Part shown: positions 26,001 to 36,576 of the stretch, one piece after another
Position numbering within the stretch: position 1 is the first letter of the stretch
How the letters are laid out: every line of letters begins with the position of its first letter
From: Pseudoscleropodium purum
Lineage: Eukaryota > Streptophyta > Bryopsida > Hypnales > Brachytheciaceae
Direction of reading: 5' to 3'
NCBI GenBank assembly: GCA_963969395.1
Contig: OZ017797.1
Location: 33,170,001-33,234,000, forward strand
Length of the DNA stretch: 64,000 nucleotides
Notes under the pieces: generated by a model
Databases searched by the model: none
What the model was told of the DNA's origin: nothing
The model's input: the letters and a program-made list of their open reading frames with translations, nothing else
Position numbers and translations under genes: made by a program

Positions 26001-26290
26001 CTCTTGATAGCATTATCACATTACTAAAATTAGAATTGAATACCCGCATATAAGAAATTCACATGTGGCAATTCCATTGTCAGGGACTTGTAAAATATGC
26101 TTTCATACAATTCTGTATGGTACAAACAATTTTGTCTTCATGTGACATAAACTATAAGTAGTAAATGGTAGTACCTAAAAAATGATGTCAAAAAGTTGTA
26201 CACTCTAGCACTGTCTAATAGGAATTTTATAACTTCAAAATTTCAATATTTGAAATTATTTGCAAGAGAAGGTAGACAAAATTTTCCTAT
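23036..26290. other. Gene-free stretch, decayed sequence
   Basis: Only short frames are present, none with a domain I recognise. Sequence 23.0-24.7 kb could be the N-terminal part and 5' region of the piggyBac-like relic. From 25.6 kb the DNA becomes AT-rich again. Confidence 0.45.
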
Positions 26291-26298
26291 ATTCTAGA

Positions 26299-26608
26299 CA
26301 TGGTTGTCATAGTGGACGGACGTCCGGTTCACCTATCCATCCGATTTGCCCGTCCATTAGAGGTCCTGCCCATCCGATACAGTCAACACATAGTTGACTT
26401 TCTGATAACGGAAAAATAGGCCACGTGGATGCCATGTGGATTAAGGAACATGCTGGGCGCGGACGAGATCGTCCGCGCCCTGGATTTCACATCCTGAGGT
26501 GATGTGTCATTCCGCAAAATTGCACAAGTTACAAAATTAAAGCCGTCCGGTCCGGTTTGCCCGTCCGTCGCGTCCGATGACCCTAACTCGCCCGTTATGA
26601 CAACCATG
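26299..26608. mobile_element. hAT-type MITE with 8-bp target duplication
   Basis: Inverted ends CATGGTTGTCATAG and, reverse-complemented, CATGGTTGTCATAA enclose 310 bp. ATTCTAGA is perfectly duplicated at 26291-26298 and 26609-26616. An 8-bp duplication with short termini beginning CA.GG fits the hAT superfamily. The body is GC-richer than its surroundings (repeated GTCCG/CCGTCC strings, and GGGCGCGGACGA opposed to TCGTCCGCGCCC forming a tight hairpin near 26453-26482). A 78-codon minus-strand frame inside it is not a known domain. Confidence 0.93.
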
Positions 26609-26616
26609 ATTCTAGA

Positions 26617-28164
26617 CACATGAAGGCCTTTTAATTTTCTAAGACGAGTATCTATTTTTTTTGGAGATTGCTTCTCTTCCCTGGGTTCTCAACTTGACCA
26701 ATAAGTTCCCCTAAAAAAATTGGATGGGAAATAGTCAATCTGTATGATATATGCATTTTATCTTTTGTGCATTGTCCAAAATATGGACGTCGATGTGCTA
26801 AGGGGTTAATAATGGCTATAGGTTTCTATTGCTGAAAATTTCTAACTCATAACATATGAGATGATTTTTAAAATAGGTTGAAAAATGAACTAAAATGGCA
26901 TGTTTTTCAACTCAAATATTTAAAGAGAATACATTTAGATGACCATAGCATCACTATTCAAGGAAAAAACAACTTTCAATAAAGAAAAATTTAGCAATTA
27001 CTTTTAGCAAATTTTTGTTCATTTTTTAGACAATTTTTTCTTATATAAAATAGGGGTGTAAAATTTATTTTTAGCTCTACAATGTATCATTTTCCTCAAA
27101 AATTTATAAATAATTATAATTAACAAAAAAAATCAATAATTCAAAATACTAACTTTCAAAGTGGAAAAATCTATTTATGTTTTGTTTTTCTTTTAAATTT
27201 TATAATATAATATAGGGGGTCTAAAGTCTTAACACATATAGTTTCTAATGGAGACTTTAAGTAATCTCTCTAGAATATATAGAAGTGGCGGTTTTGTACT
27301 AGTAATTGTAAATATCTTAATATGAAGATTGATTAGAAATAGTAAATTATTCTTAATTTTTATAATATTCTTCGTTAATTTCTATTATCTTGCATAATTT
27401 TTTAAAAAAATGTCTAATTTTGGTTAATTTTGTGATTTCTACAAAATATTGAATACTATTTTAAGGGCTTTTCCTTCCAATAATCTTGCACAACATATGA
27501 TCTTCATCTACCAAAGAAGCAACATACCTAGGAAGCTCCACTAATTGGCATTCATTACAAAGACAATTTGGCACATTCCCCATACCTACTTGACTTTATT
27601 CAGAGTAGGTGGCAATCCAAATCTTCTATATTTAGGAACATCTTTTTGTTCCCACTATTTAATGGGCTAGTAGAGATTCATTAAAACAAGCATACATGGT
27701 GCATTACTACAAACCTTGCCACAAAATTGGTTCAAATGGAGTGTTTGAAGGTGTTTTATTTTTGTTCCTCTTTCAATTTTTGCATATTAAATGTACTTAG
27801 AATAACAACGTAAAGTCTAGGAACCGATTAAAACTAGGTCAAGTAGTCTCTAAAGGATTAAACATGTGAATTCCTATTGTTCCATATTTAATATAGTGTG
27901 TCGCATGCGCCTTCATGTGGATAAGTCATGAGTCATGAGGTAACTTTCCTAAGTAAGGCAACCTAATTATTTAGGTAACCTAGTTTTACTATTTAGTGTA
28001 GATGCAAGCTATAAATTCTTTTCTAAAATGTATAAATGAATGTAGAAAATAATTTAGGGTACATCATGAGTTGAAATTAAAAAATTCATAGTATGCTTAT
28101 ACATAATATTCAAATCTTTAAAAAACTTTAGCATTTCAAATTTGTGATTTCAATTGCCAATCCA
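26617..28164. other. AT-rich gene-free stretch
   Basis: No gene seen. GGGGTTAA at 26802-26809 and AAGGATTAAA near 27855 resemble single, unpaired ends of the TTAA family. Confidence 0.5.
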
Positions 28165-28168
28165 TTAA

Positions 28169-29122
28169 CCCCTAAAGGACCAAGTGTTTGTTGAATGTAC
28201 ACAACAAATCTCAAGTAGGTTTCTACAAAGTCATTTTTTGTTGGATGTTTATGAAATTTGGAAATATTGTATAATATGTACCTTCTTGAAAAAATAGTTT
28301 TTTCTCTGATTGGATGCCTGGATCAAAAATTATGCTATCCTAAACTTTTAAATCAATTTGGAAGATTTAGAAATCTTTGGAGAATCTTCTGTAGAAAAGT
28401 TCATCAATTTTTGAAATTTAGCATGTATATAATTAATAAAATATGGCATATCATTGTCTAAAAAAAAAATTTAAGTCATCAAATCACATCTTAAAAAGAA
28501 AAACTTTTTAGCTATGTTGGGGTGCTTTGAAGGAAAAAAAACTTTTCTTCTAGCTTCAAGTCCTTTTATCTTCCAAATTATGAAGTCAAAATTCTTGAAA
28601 TTTTTTTCACGTACTCAAAATGTTTGTTTCTAACATTTTTACCTTTCAGATTTTAGAAAAAAAATTTCCTCATTGTACAAGAAATCGTCAAAACATGACA
28701 AGTGAATTGCCAATTCACTTAACCTCTTGGCATTGCAAGGTGATTTAGTGTAAGCTAGTCATCTCAATTACTTCTAAAAAATTTCATAACTAAATTTAGT
28801 ATCATATACTTATAAATGGTCAAAATCTTCATTTTTACGTAGAGAAAAAATTTTACTTGAAGAGGACTTAAAGTCTTCTACCCCTCTTTTGCAAGAATGA
28901 AAATTTTAAATAAAAATTCTCACTTCAAACATTTTAATCTTTCAATCCGTATGGTCAAATACGCTAAAATATTTTCCATGTTTTGATAAAATACTTTAAT
29001 TCAAGTTTGTATAGTTGAAGTTTAAAAAAAATTCAATTTTCATTTTTGAGTAATATATCCAAAAATTTGTAGTTTTTGACAATATCTCCTTTCTTGGGAA
29101 AAGAAACTTAGTCTTTAAGGGG
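28169..29122. mobile_element. TTAA-flanked piggyBac-like non-autonomous element, copy 2
   Basis: TTAA at 28165-28168 and 29123-29126 flanks a 954-bp body. Ends: CCCCTAAAGGACCAAGTG on the left and CCCCTTAAAGACTAAGTT on the right (reverse-complemented), the best-preserved pair of the family here. The interior has no coding frame and shares strings such as TCTTTCAATC.(T/C)GTATGGTCAAAT (near 28930) with the region near 670. Confidence 0.78.
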
Positions 29123-30114
29123 TTAAACATAGTCTCACGTACAGATTTTGCATTGAAATCCATAGAAATAGGGGAGTTACAATCGAACATGATAGTTCCT
29201 ACAGTCACTAAACATTTATTGTAGCTTTAGAAGGTACGTGGAGGCACTTCACACAACTCAATGCGTGTAGGGATCAGATTATACTCAATTCTATAGTCGA
29301 TTAAACCTTCTCTAAACTAGACAAACTCTACATAGTGTTACCTTTCATCAAAAATTTTGTAGCTAAAGTTAACTTTCATATAAACTTCTTCACCCCATGG
29401 CATGGGGTAGTCACAATTCACGGCCGATTTATTAGAATCATGGCTCACTACTTAGAATCATTGTAGTCTTTAGTTTGGATTCATAACATTCTTAAACCCT
29501 TAGAAGAGGAGCCCCTTTCCTTCTTTATCTAAGGTGTAAATAATAATCTATGTGCAATATTTTACAACAAACATCCAACCTAAAATTCTGAGAAGGGATA
29601 TTCATCTTCCTTGCAATTGAAGGAGGTTATAAAAATGTAGATTAAGGGCCACTTCACACATGGGCCAAAGGTCGAGAGTCCATTGGCCTCTACCAATCAA
29701 ATTTCAAAAAGCCCCAGCTTTGGCTTCTCGACCCTTCATATAAGGTGGCACAATCCAAAGTCCATTGCCCTCCAAACTATTTACATGGCAACCTAGCTCC
29801 TACATGGCAATGGCCTTGCGATGGACTCTAGACCAGAGTTTGGGTTGCCACTTTTTGGCGACCCAAACTTTGGTCGAGAGTTCGTCGAATTTTCAAAAAA
29901 ACAAAAAAAACAGACAAAATCTTAGCCGTTGGATCAGAAGGACTGTTTTTCCCAAGGCCAAAAGGAGGAATGCCTTCTTCTTCCTCTCTCTCTCTCTCGA
30001 ATGTCTTGGTAGAAGTCTTTTTTTTACAGCTCTTTGTTGTGTGTTGTCTATCAAATTTTTTTTGCAAGTAGAGAAGATGGACCATTTTTTTGAAAACCCT
30101 TTTTTTGTAGCCAA

Positions 30115-31337
30115 ATGGCTTTTATGGGGTCGGAATTTTTTTTGACTCCAAGTTCTTATGGAGCATTTCAACCTTTTTCAGCTCAAGTTGGAGAGAAAAG
30201 TGTAGAAGAGAATCAAGAGACAATTGTGGAAAGAGTAGAAGAGATAGTAGGGTCTTTCAAAAAGAGAGGTGCTCCTAAACAAAAGGCTGCTTCGAAGAAA
30301 AAAAAAACTTCTAAAAAGAAGGCATCGGTGAAAATTGAAGGAGAAGCCGAAGGAGAATAGGCAAATTGAATGTGGGAGGACTTGGAGGTACTTCAATTGA
30401 TTGCATGGAAGGGGGAGATGGAGCCTGAATTTGTTCAAAATGGCAAAAAACAAGGTATATCTGAATTTTTTACCCTAATTTACAATTTCTTGAAAAAGGT
30501 TGAGGATTGGGGCCTAAAGGCCTTAGCCTTCGCCATGCACCTGTGCCTGGCCAACACAGCCCCCCTTTTCCGCCATTGGACATCGAAATGGGATGTTACT
30601 AGTGGGGTTTGAGCCCTACTCTCCACCACCACAATGGAGAGACATTCCATTACATGGACTATTCCCTCCACCTACTTTCCTCAATGTCCAAAGTCAACAA
30701 ACTTTCTCATTTGTACCTTACATTTGTTACATAGTCTTCTTTCACAGTGAGAGCATGTGCTGTCATTGTTATTTCTATGCCATTTTTGACTCCTTTGCCC
30801 TATTTTTTGATTGTTTTGCTTGTAGGAATTGATACTTGAGTGAGGCTTCATGCTAGAATGGTTGTGATGCTACCAAAATTCAACCACACTGCTATGGCAT
30901 GCCATAAGAAATTCAAGACCATTTTCGATGCTTACAAGGAGGACAAAATGGCCAATGGTATTTCGGGCAATAATCGACAAGAGAGCAAATTCTATAATGC
31001 TTTAGATGAATGGTATCACCAAGCTGGGCATGTCATGAAACATCTCTCCGCTACAACAACAGATCATGGACAAATCCAAAGCAATTTAGCTCTGGATGGA
31101 GATGGAGATGGAGATGGAGAGAGTGCACCAACATCAACAACAAATTCTACACCAATGGCAACAACAATTTTGTCTACACCAACATCAACAAGTAAACAAA
31201 ATTTTCATGATAGAGCCATTCAAATTTTTGAGAAAATGGCAGAAACTAATACCGGTTTGATGAAATTTTTTGAGAGAACCAATGAGCTGCTAGAAAGAGT
31301 AGACCAACAATTTGATCATTTAATCAATAAACTGTAG
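30115..31337 (+). pseudogene. Harbinger ORF1, SANT/Myb-like DNA-binding protein, broken
   Basis: PIF/Harbinger elements encode a Myb/SANT-like partner that helps import and recruit the transposase. Exon 1 (30115-30454) holds a Lys-rich stretch (KKKKTSKKKASVKI, nuclear-localisation type) and the start of the trihelix (WEDLEVLQLIAWKGEME). A plausible intron 30455-30825 (CAAG|GTATAT to TTGTAG|GAATT) leads to exon 2: VRLHARMVVMLPKF, ACHKKFKTIFDAYKEDK, a Gly/Asp and Thr/Ser-rich linker, and a C-terminal helix (FFERTNELLERVDQQFDHL). Phases join. Three in-frame stops break it: TAG 30358-30360, TGA 30367-30369 (at a Trp position, N-W-M-W) and TGA 30837-30839 (at the second Trp of the repeat, DT-W-V). 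The start at 30115 is the ATG nearest a continuous frame. Confidence 0.75.
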
Positions 31338-31348
31338 GGAATTATGTG

Positions 31349-32818
31349 CTACTCTTCATCTAAGCTATAATCATCATCATTGGAGCTATAGTTTTCCCAC
31401 TGCAGATTTGATTTTTTGGCCAAATGACCTCTATAAAATGTTTCAGCGAGTAATAGATGAACTCGAGTTGAATCAGCCAACATTTTCTTCATTTTCTCTT
31501 GTTGCTTTGCCTTTGTTTTTTCACTTATAGGATTTTCTTCATTCTCTATTTCATCTTCTTCTTCTTGTTCTATGAATGGAATCTCTTCACCTCGTAAATT
31601 CTTTTTCTGTAATTCCACCATTTCCCTCAATGATGACTCTAAAGAATGAAACATGTTTGTGTCCTGCAATTTTCTTAGTGCTGTATTCGCATTAGCTTGT
31701 AGTTCTTTTTCTGCTTCTTTTGCCCATTCCATACAAAAATCATCATTCTCCAGAATATACAAATTGTGGAGACACAAACAGGTCGTAACTATGTTAGGCA
31801 AATTTCGGAGTGGCATGTCAATCCTTTTCAATAGTATGCGCCATCTTCCTTTTAGAATGCCAAATGCTTTTTCCATAGCCATACGTGTGCTTGATTGGAT
31901 AAAATTCCAATGTGCTTTTTTCCTTAGCAATCCTTCCTTTTCACCCTTGAATGGTGAGTAAAACCAAGGCCTCATAGGATATGTAGCATTAGTAATAAAT
32001 CTGTAAGGTAAAAATGCTCCTCTTATAGTCCTCTTTCTAATTTTTGATTTCTGAAATAAGGCCCAATCATGAATCCAACCGGCCCATCTAAAATCATAAT
32101 CCCAAAATTTGCAATCAGCATCTACTACCACTTGTAGTAAACACAAATAATACCCCTTTCAACAATAATATGCTACTGGATCATGGGATGGTGCTAACAT
32201 AGGAATGTGGCTACCATCAATTGCTCCTAGAATAAGCGGAATCCCATGTAGTGCTTCAAAACCGTTTGCTATTTTCTTCATCAAAGCAAGAGTGGGTTTA
32301 GGGAAAACTAATGGTCTCAAGTGAATCCTAATTGCTTCACAACATTGCCTCACAATGATGGAAGTTGTACTCAACCCTATACCAAATAAATCACCAATCA
32401 TTTGCAATGAATTACTTGTTGCTAATCGAGAAAGAGTAATTGCAATCCTTTTCTCCACACTAATACTTTCTTTGAAATTTGTATCCTTCTTCTTCAAAAT
32501 AGGTCCCAAAAGAGTACATAAATATTGAAATGTAGATGTACTCACCCTCATTCGCTTCCTCATTTGCTTCTGAAATTCACGATCTAAATATGACCCCATC
32601 AATGTATCTTGAAGGAAACCTCCATATCTCTGAAATTGCCAACATTTTGTTTGAGAATTCACCCTCCGTCCTTGGGCAATAAAAACTGCCATCATCATCA
32701 TTTGGGCATTTTGTTCAAAAATTGCAAGTTTTTGCAATGCCAAAATGCCCACAATGACACACTTCATGACCATGAAAACTGAAAGTAGAACAAGAATGCG
32801 TTCCTTCCTAGAATCCAT
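31349..32818 (-). pseudogene. Harbinger transposase (HARBI1-like DDE nuclease), one nonsense codon
   Basis: This is the cut-and-paste nuclease of the element. Reading from 32818, the first 219 codons contain FQYLCTLLGPILKK, a helix-turn-helix-like ISVEKRIAITLSRLATSN and GDLFGIGLSTTSIIV, then GAIDGSHIPM with the first catalytic Asp (residue 201). The frame is stopped by TGA at 32159-32161 directly after VAYYC, then continues in the same frame: VVVDADCKFWDYDF, WAGWIHD (second Asp), ITNATYPMRPW, MAMEKAFGILKGRW (catalytic Glu) and an acidic tail. CGA to TGA is a one-base change and Arg fits the family consensus. The position usually Asp in 'GDxxYP' is Asn here, possibly a second defect. Length about 490 residues, full for the family. 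Confidence 0.88.
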
Positions 32819-33059
32819 GGTTAAAGAAGGTGAGAGAAAAATTTCAGAAATTACATCGACTATTCATGCAAAGAGAGATGGATACAAGCCAAACAAATGG
32901 TATGGTTTGGATTTTGGGCTTGGCCTTTGGAGGCTTCACACTATGGCTTGACTCTTGCCCAAAGTTTGGCCATGAACTCCCACGGCCTCTCGACTTGGTC
33001 GGCCCGTGTGTGAAGCACCCCTAAGAATGTTATGTTCCCCAATTAAACTCCCCTTTCAC

Positions 33060-33326
33060 CTAAAACCCTAAAATATATGTCAGAAGTCTTAAACCCAATT
33101 CCTGTTCTGCTACTGTCGACTTCAATTTTGATTCTTCATCCTGTAACTCCGTATTGCTGATGCAGATGGCAATAGGCACTTCTACGTAAAGCCCTAAGTC
33201 TAAAACCCTCCGATTCCAATACTTGTTCCTGTGACTCCCGTAGTGTTGCTCACGTCGATGGTAATAGGGACTTCCACTAAAGCCCTAAAAATCTAAAACC
33301 CCTCCGATTCCGAGTCTTCTTCCTGT
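33060..33326 (+). promoter_or_regulatory. Promoter/5' UTR of ELP6 with a duplicated 90-bp unit and telo-box-like motifs
   Basis: Two diverged copies of a roughly 90-bp unit lie head to tail (about 33133-33221 and 33222-33318), sharing 'CCTGT.ACTCCGTA.TG', 'GATGG.AATAGG.ACTTC' and 'AAAGCCCTAA ... TCTAAAACCC'. ACCCTAAA occurs at 33064. The duplication sits 200-400 bp before the ATG and directly beside the end of the Harbinger element. Confidence 0.65.
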
Positions 33327-33528
33327 CGCCAACGCCTCGTACCATTCCATGCCATCCCATCCTCAGTAATCCTGTTCGTTTTGCCTTTGTAACGATTCCA
33401 GCGGTTCCTGCAGCTCAATCCGGAAATCTACAGCTGCATCTGCGCAATTCCTCTTCGAAACTTTGGTACTGGATAGTTTGGTCTTGTGAGCATTCCCTTG
33501 ACGTTTGTGGAGACGCCCTCTTGTGAGG

Positions 33529-35268
33529 ATGGAGGAAGCGCTGGGTTGGAGTGGAGATGGCTTGCCTCCCGGCGCGATCGTGGTGATCAAGGATTGCGTG
33601 GCTGCGAAGGGAGCATTCATGCTCACCTTCTTTCTAAAGAAACTGCTGCTTGGCCATTCCGATGGGCGCACGACGCGAGTGGTGTTCGTGGCGATGGCGG
33701 AACCTTTCTCACATTACGGCCGCATTGCTAAGAAACAGGTGCGACCAATTCTCTGGAAAGCTTTCTGAGCATGTTCGCTGGAAAAAAGAGTGAAATAAGG
33801 TTCACGTCGTTCGAGTTGCAGTGGGAACCACTTGGTCGAGAGCTAGGGTTTAACTCCTAAAGTTCCAGGGGTTGAGGGTTTGAAAGTGGCCATCAGATTA
33901 TGAAAAATCAATTATTTCAGATGGGGCTGAATTGTATATCATCTTAAGCAGTGAAGAAAGAGGTCAGAAATCAAATAAATTACACAAAGAACGTCCCCAT
34001 ATGACCTACTCGAAACTACTAGAAAAGACATAAGATCGAATGTGGGCGTTGTGTCCCTTTAGAGCTTACGGGATGTTCCTAGGTTTCTTATAGGAGTGGT
34101 GATATTGTGATGAAGGTAGGGATGCAATTGGATTCAGTGCCGGGACAAAGGGCAATTGGTGTTTCTGGACATGATGACTGCCAGCAACCAGCTTCTCAGA
34201 AGCTCCACGGAGCAAGGTCCTTCGCTTCTTCAGAGACTCTATCAAAGAGTGGATGAGAGCGTCAAGAGAATGCAGACACAGAATGCGAATGATCGGACGG
34301 TGATCATGGTAGACGATGCCTGTGTTCTGGAGATTTGTGCCGGGGGAAGGTCCGACCAAGTTCTGGCTTTCTTACAATATTGCAGGGCCATCAATGTGGG
34401 CAACAACGTACGTTGTCTTCTCCAGACCTGATTCGTATGAAATTCCAAATGCTGTGGGTAACTACCGAAATGTCCGTCCCCAAAATAGAAAGTATGCGTT
34501 GGAAGTAGTAACCCTCAAAGCATATTTCCATCATTTGAAAGCTTTAGGGTATGATTTATTTTTTTATTACTTATTGTTACCTTCCTGGAGCTTCCTCAAT
34601 AATTTTATTTAACTCCTAGAGATACTGAAGCGTCCGCTTTTGGCGATTTGGTTACTTGGGAATTAATTGATGTTCCAAGAAGTACACTCGGCGACTCTGA
34701 ATTAGGATCAATATCTCAAGTGCATTTCATTTTCTGCTCACTATCTTTGTTATCATTTTTTGGCTTGTCCTCAATACTAACTGGCCCTTTCTGTCACGAG
34801 ATTGCTGATGATGTGTTGAGAATGATGTGCAGAGGTGCTCTGTTGTGGTGCTAGTGCACGGAGACACGGATTTTACGTATGGAGCTGCTGGTGGTGGTTA
34901 CGTAGAGCATGGTGAACAAACAGTTGCATCTCTAGCCCAAGAACTTGATCACATCGCCGATGTTGTGATTTCGGTGGATCCTCTCTCTACAGGGCTTGCC
35001 AACGATGTGCATGGCCAGGTTGGAAACCTAATCATACGAATCCCTAGACATGCTAATTATTGATTTAATTGATCATCTTCGTAGAATAATTGGAAGTGCG
35101 CAAAATTGTGAGATTATTGAATTGCTTTTGATATTTGCTTCGCAGGTAACAATCGTTCATTGGAGTGACGTGCTCTCGAATCGGGAGTCACGAAAGGGTG
35201 TGCAAACATTACAGTTCAAGTTAATGGAGAACACCGCAACCTTCTTTCATCCTGGGGGTCAATTCTGA
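33529..35268 (+). CDS. ELP6: Elongator complex protein 6
   Basis: ELP6 belongs to the RecA-like Elp4/5/6 ring of Elongator, which modifies wobble uridines of tRNAs. Four exons, 33529-33738, 34120-34407, 34833-35018 and 35146-35268, all join in phase 0 to give 268 residues, close to the usual ELP6 length. The order of conserved blocks fits: GAIVVIKDCVAAKGAFMLTF and FVAMAEPFSHYGRIAKK (exon 1); GCNWIQCRDKGQLVFLDMM and VIMVDDACVLE (exon 2); CSVVVLVHGDTDF and DPLSTGLANDVHGQ (exon 3); LQFKLMENTATFFHPGGQ (exon 4). Splice signals are CAG|GTGCGA, GTAG|GGATGC, AAC|GTACGT, GCAG|AGGTGC, CAG|GTTGGA and GCAG|GTAACA. ELP6 characteristically lacks the Walker motifs, and none is seen. The ATG at 33529 follows GTGAGG and is the first good start. 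Intron 2 holds a coding-like frame (see findings). Confidence 0.9.
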
Positions 35269-36576
35269 TTTGAAATTTAGGGTTCAACTACTCTTCGTGG
35301 TAATTGACAACGATTTGGGCTACATGAACGTCTTATGCCCAATTGCAAAATCTAAGGAAGAATTGCGCCTTCTGCCCCATTGCTCTTCAAGGAAGCAATA
35401 GGATATCCAAGACTTGAGGATCCTGTAGCATTTCTTTTCTTTGGCACAGATTATCACATCTTGAGTTCATCGAAAGCATTGGTACTCGACCTGCTACAGT
35501 GCAGCTTCTTTGTATAGAATGGGCAGTCAACGGTGCTCTCGAGTCGATCGTCTGGGTGGGATTCATCCCTTGTATTTGTAGTAAAAGATGTTTTAAATTC
35601 GTGATTAAGGTCTTAATGTACAGGTCTCTCGTTTAAATTTGAAAGACAATTCATGGATCTTAGTGACGAGATATGGAGGTCGAGTTGCCGTTGTGGTGGT
35701 CAGTCTTAAGTGAAATGGATTGGCTTGATGCGTGCCTCCAGGTTACATTGGCTCTGAGCAGAGTGTATTTTGGTGATATTTCACACTTGAAAAAAAAATA
35801 AAAGCGAAATGAATACCGGTTGACCCCATTGATAGAGCGGACAACCGTCATTACAACTGATCTCTACTAACTCCCGTTTTTGTACTTCAGGTCAGTTGTG
35901 ATTACTATAATCTATCATAACTGGTCGAACTAAGTTTATAGCGTAGGGTCTTCAAACTTCCATTGAAAATAACAATTGAAGAGCACACTAAGAGGATACT
36001 GCACCATTACGATTAGGAACTTATCCCGTCTCTTATACTAAGTTACCCCTGTTTAGCAACTCATCAATTCATTGACTGGGTAGGACTTATTTAAAAGTGG
36101 AATAAGCATGAATAGACATATCTCAATCAGCACTACAAGCTCTCACATTGAATTTGCATGGGAAATTCATACAAAGTGATAAAAATTAGACCTTAAACAA
36201 ATTTGGCGCTTTCATCCAAAAAGACCTCTCCACAGCTCTTTACATTTCCAAGAACCACACTCCTCCATATGCGAAAGTGACACAATAGTATCCTCTACCT
36301 TAGAACAGAATCTACCTTATTTGAAGTAAAAAATCTACACAATATCTCTAATTGAAGCACGTGACACGGTGACAGAAGACAGTGAAACTTCCTTCAGAAG
36401 GTTTGCCGTCAATCAAAAAAAGAGTGAATCCTCACAAATGCAAAGACAGATAACGATGGAGATGGTACCAAAACTTATACTACTGATCATTCCACCACAG
36501 CAGACAAAAAAACAGGATGAACCTAAAAAAACTCGTGAAATCAAATCGATTTATGTGGTGGATCAAAATTTAGATA
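35269..36576. other. Intergenic stretch between convergent genes
   Basis: This contains the 3' region of ELP6 (plus) and of the conserved gene ending at 36577 (minus). No frame with a domain is seen. Confidence 0.6.

Larger units (their letters stand above)
29646..33021. mobile_element. PIF/Harbinger DNA transposon, near-complete
   Basis: A 3376-bp element flanked by TAA at 29643-29645 and 33022-33024. Ends: GGGCCACTTCACACATGGGC on the left and GGGGTGCTTCACACACGGGC on the right (reverse-complemented), followed on both sides by GTCGAGAG-type subterminal motifs within about 36 bp. It carries the usual two genes, a SANT/Myb-like protein (plus) and a HARBI1-type nuclease (minus), facing each other with their stops only 12 bp apart (31337 and 31349). 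Both genes have premature stops, so it is probably immobile, but the ends are well kept. Confidence 0.94.

Noticed and set aside
26383..26619. 78-codon minus frame across the hAT MITE
   Set aside because: It spans the element end and its duplication, has no known domain and reads as chance GC-rich coding.
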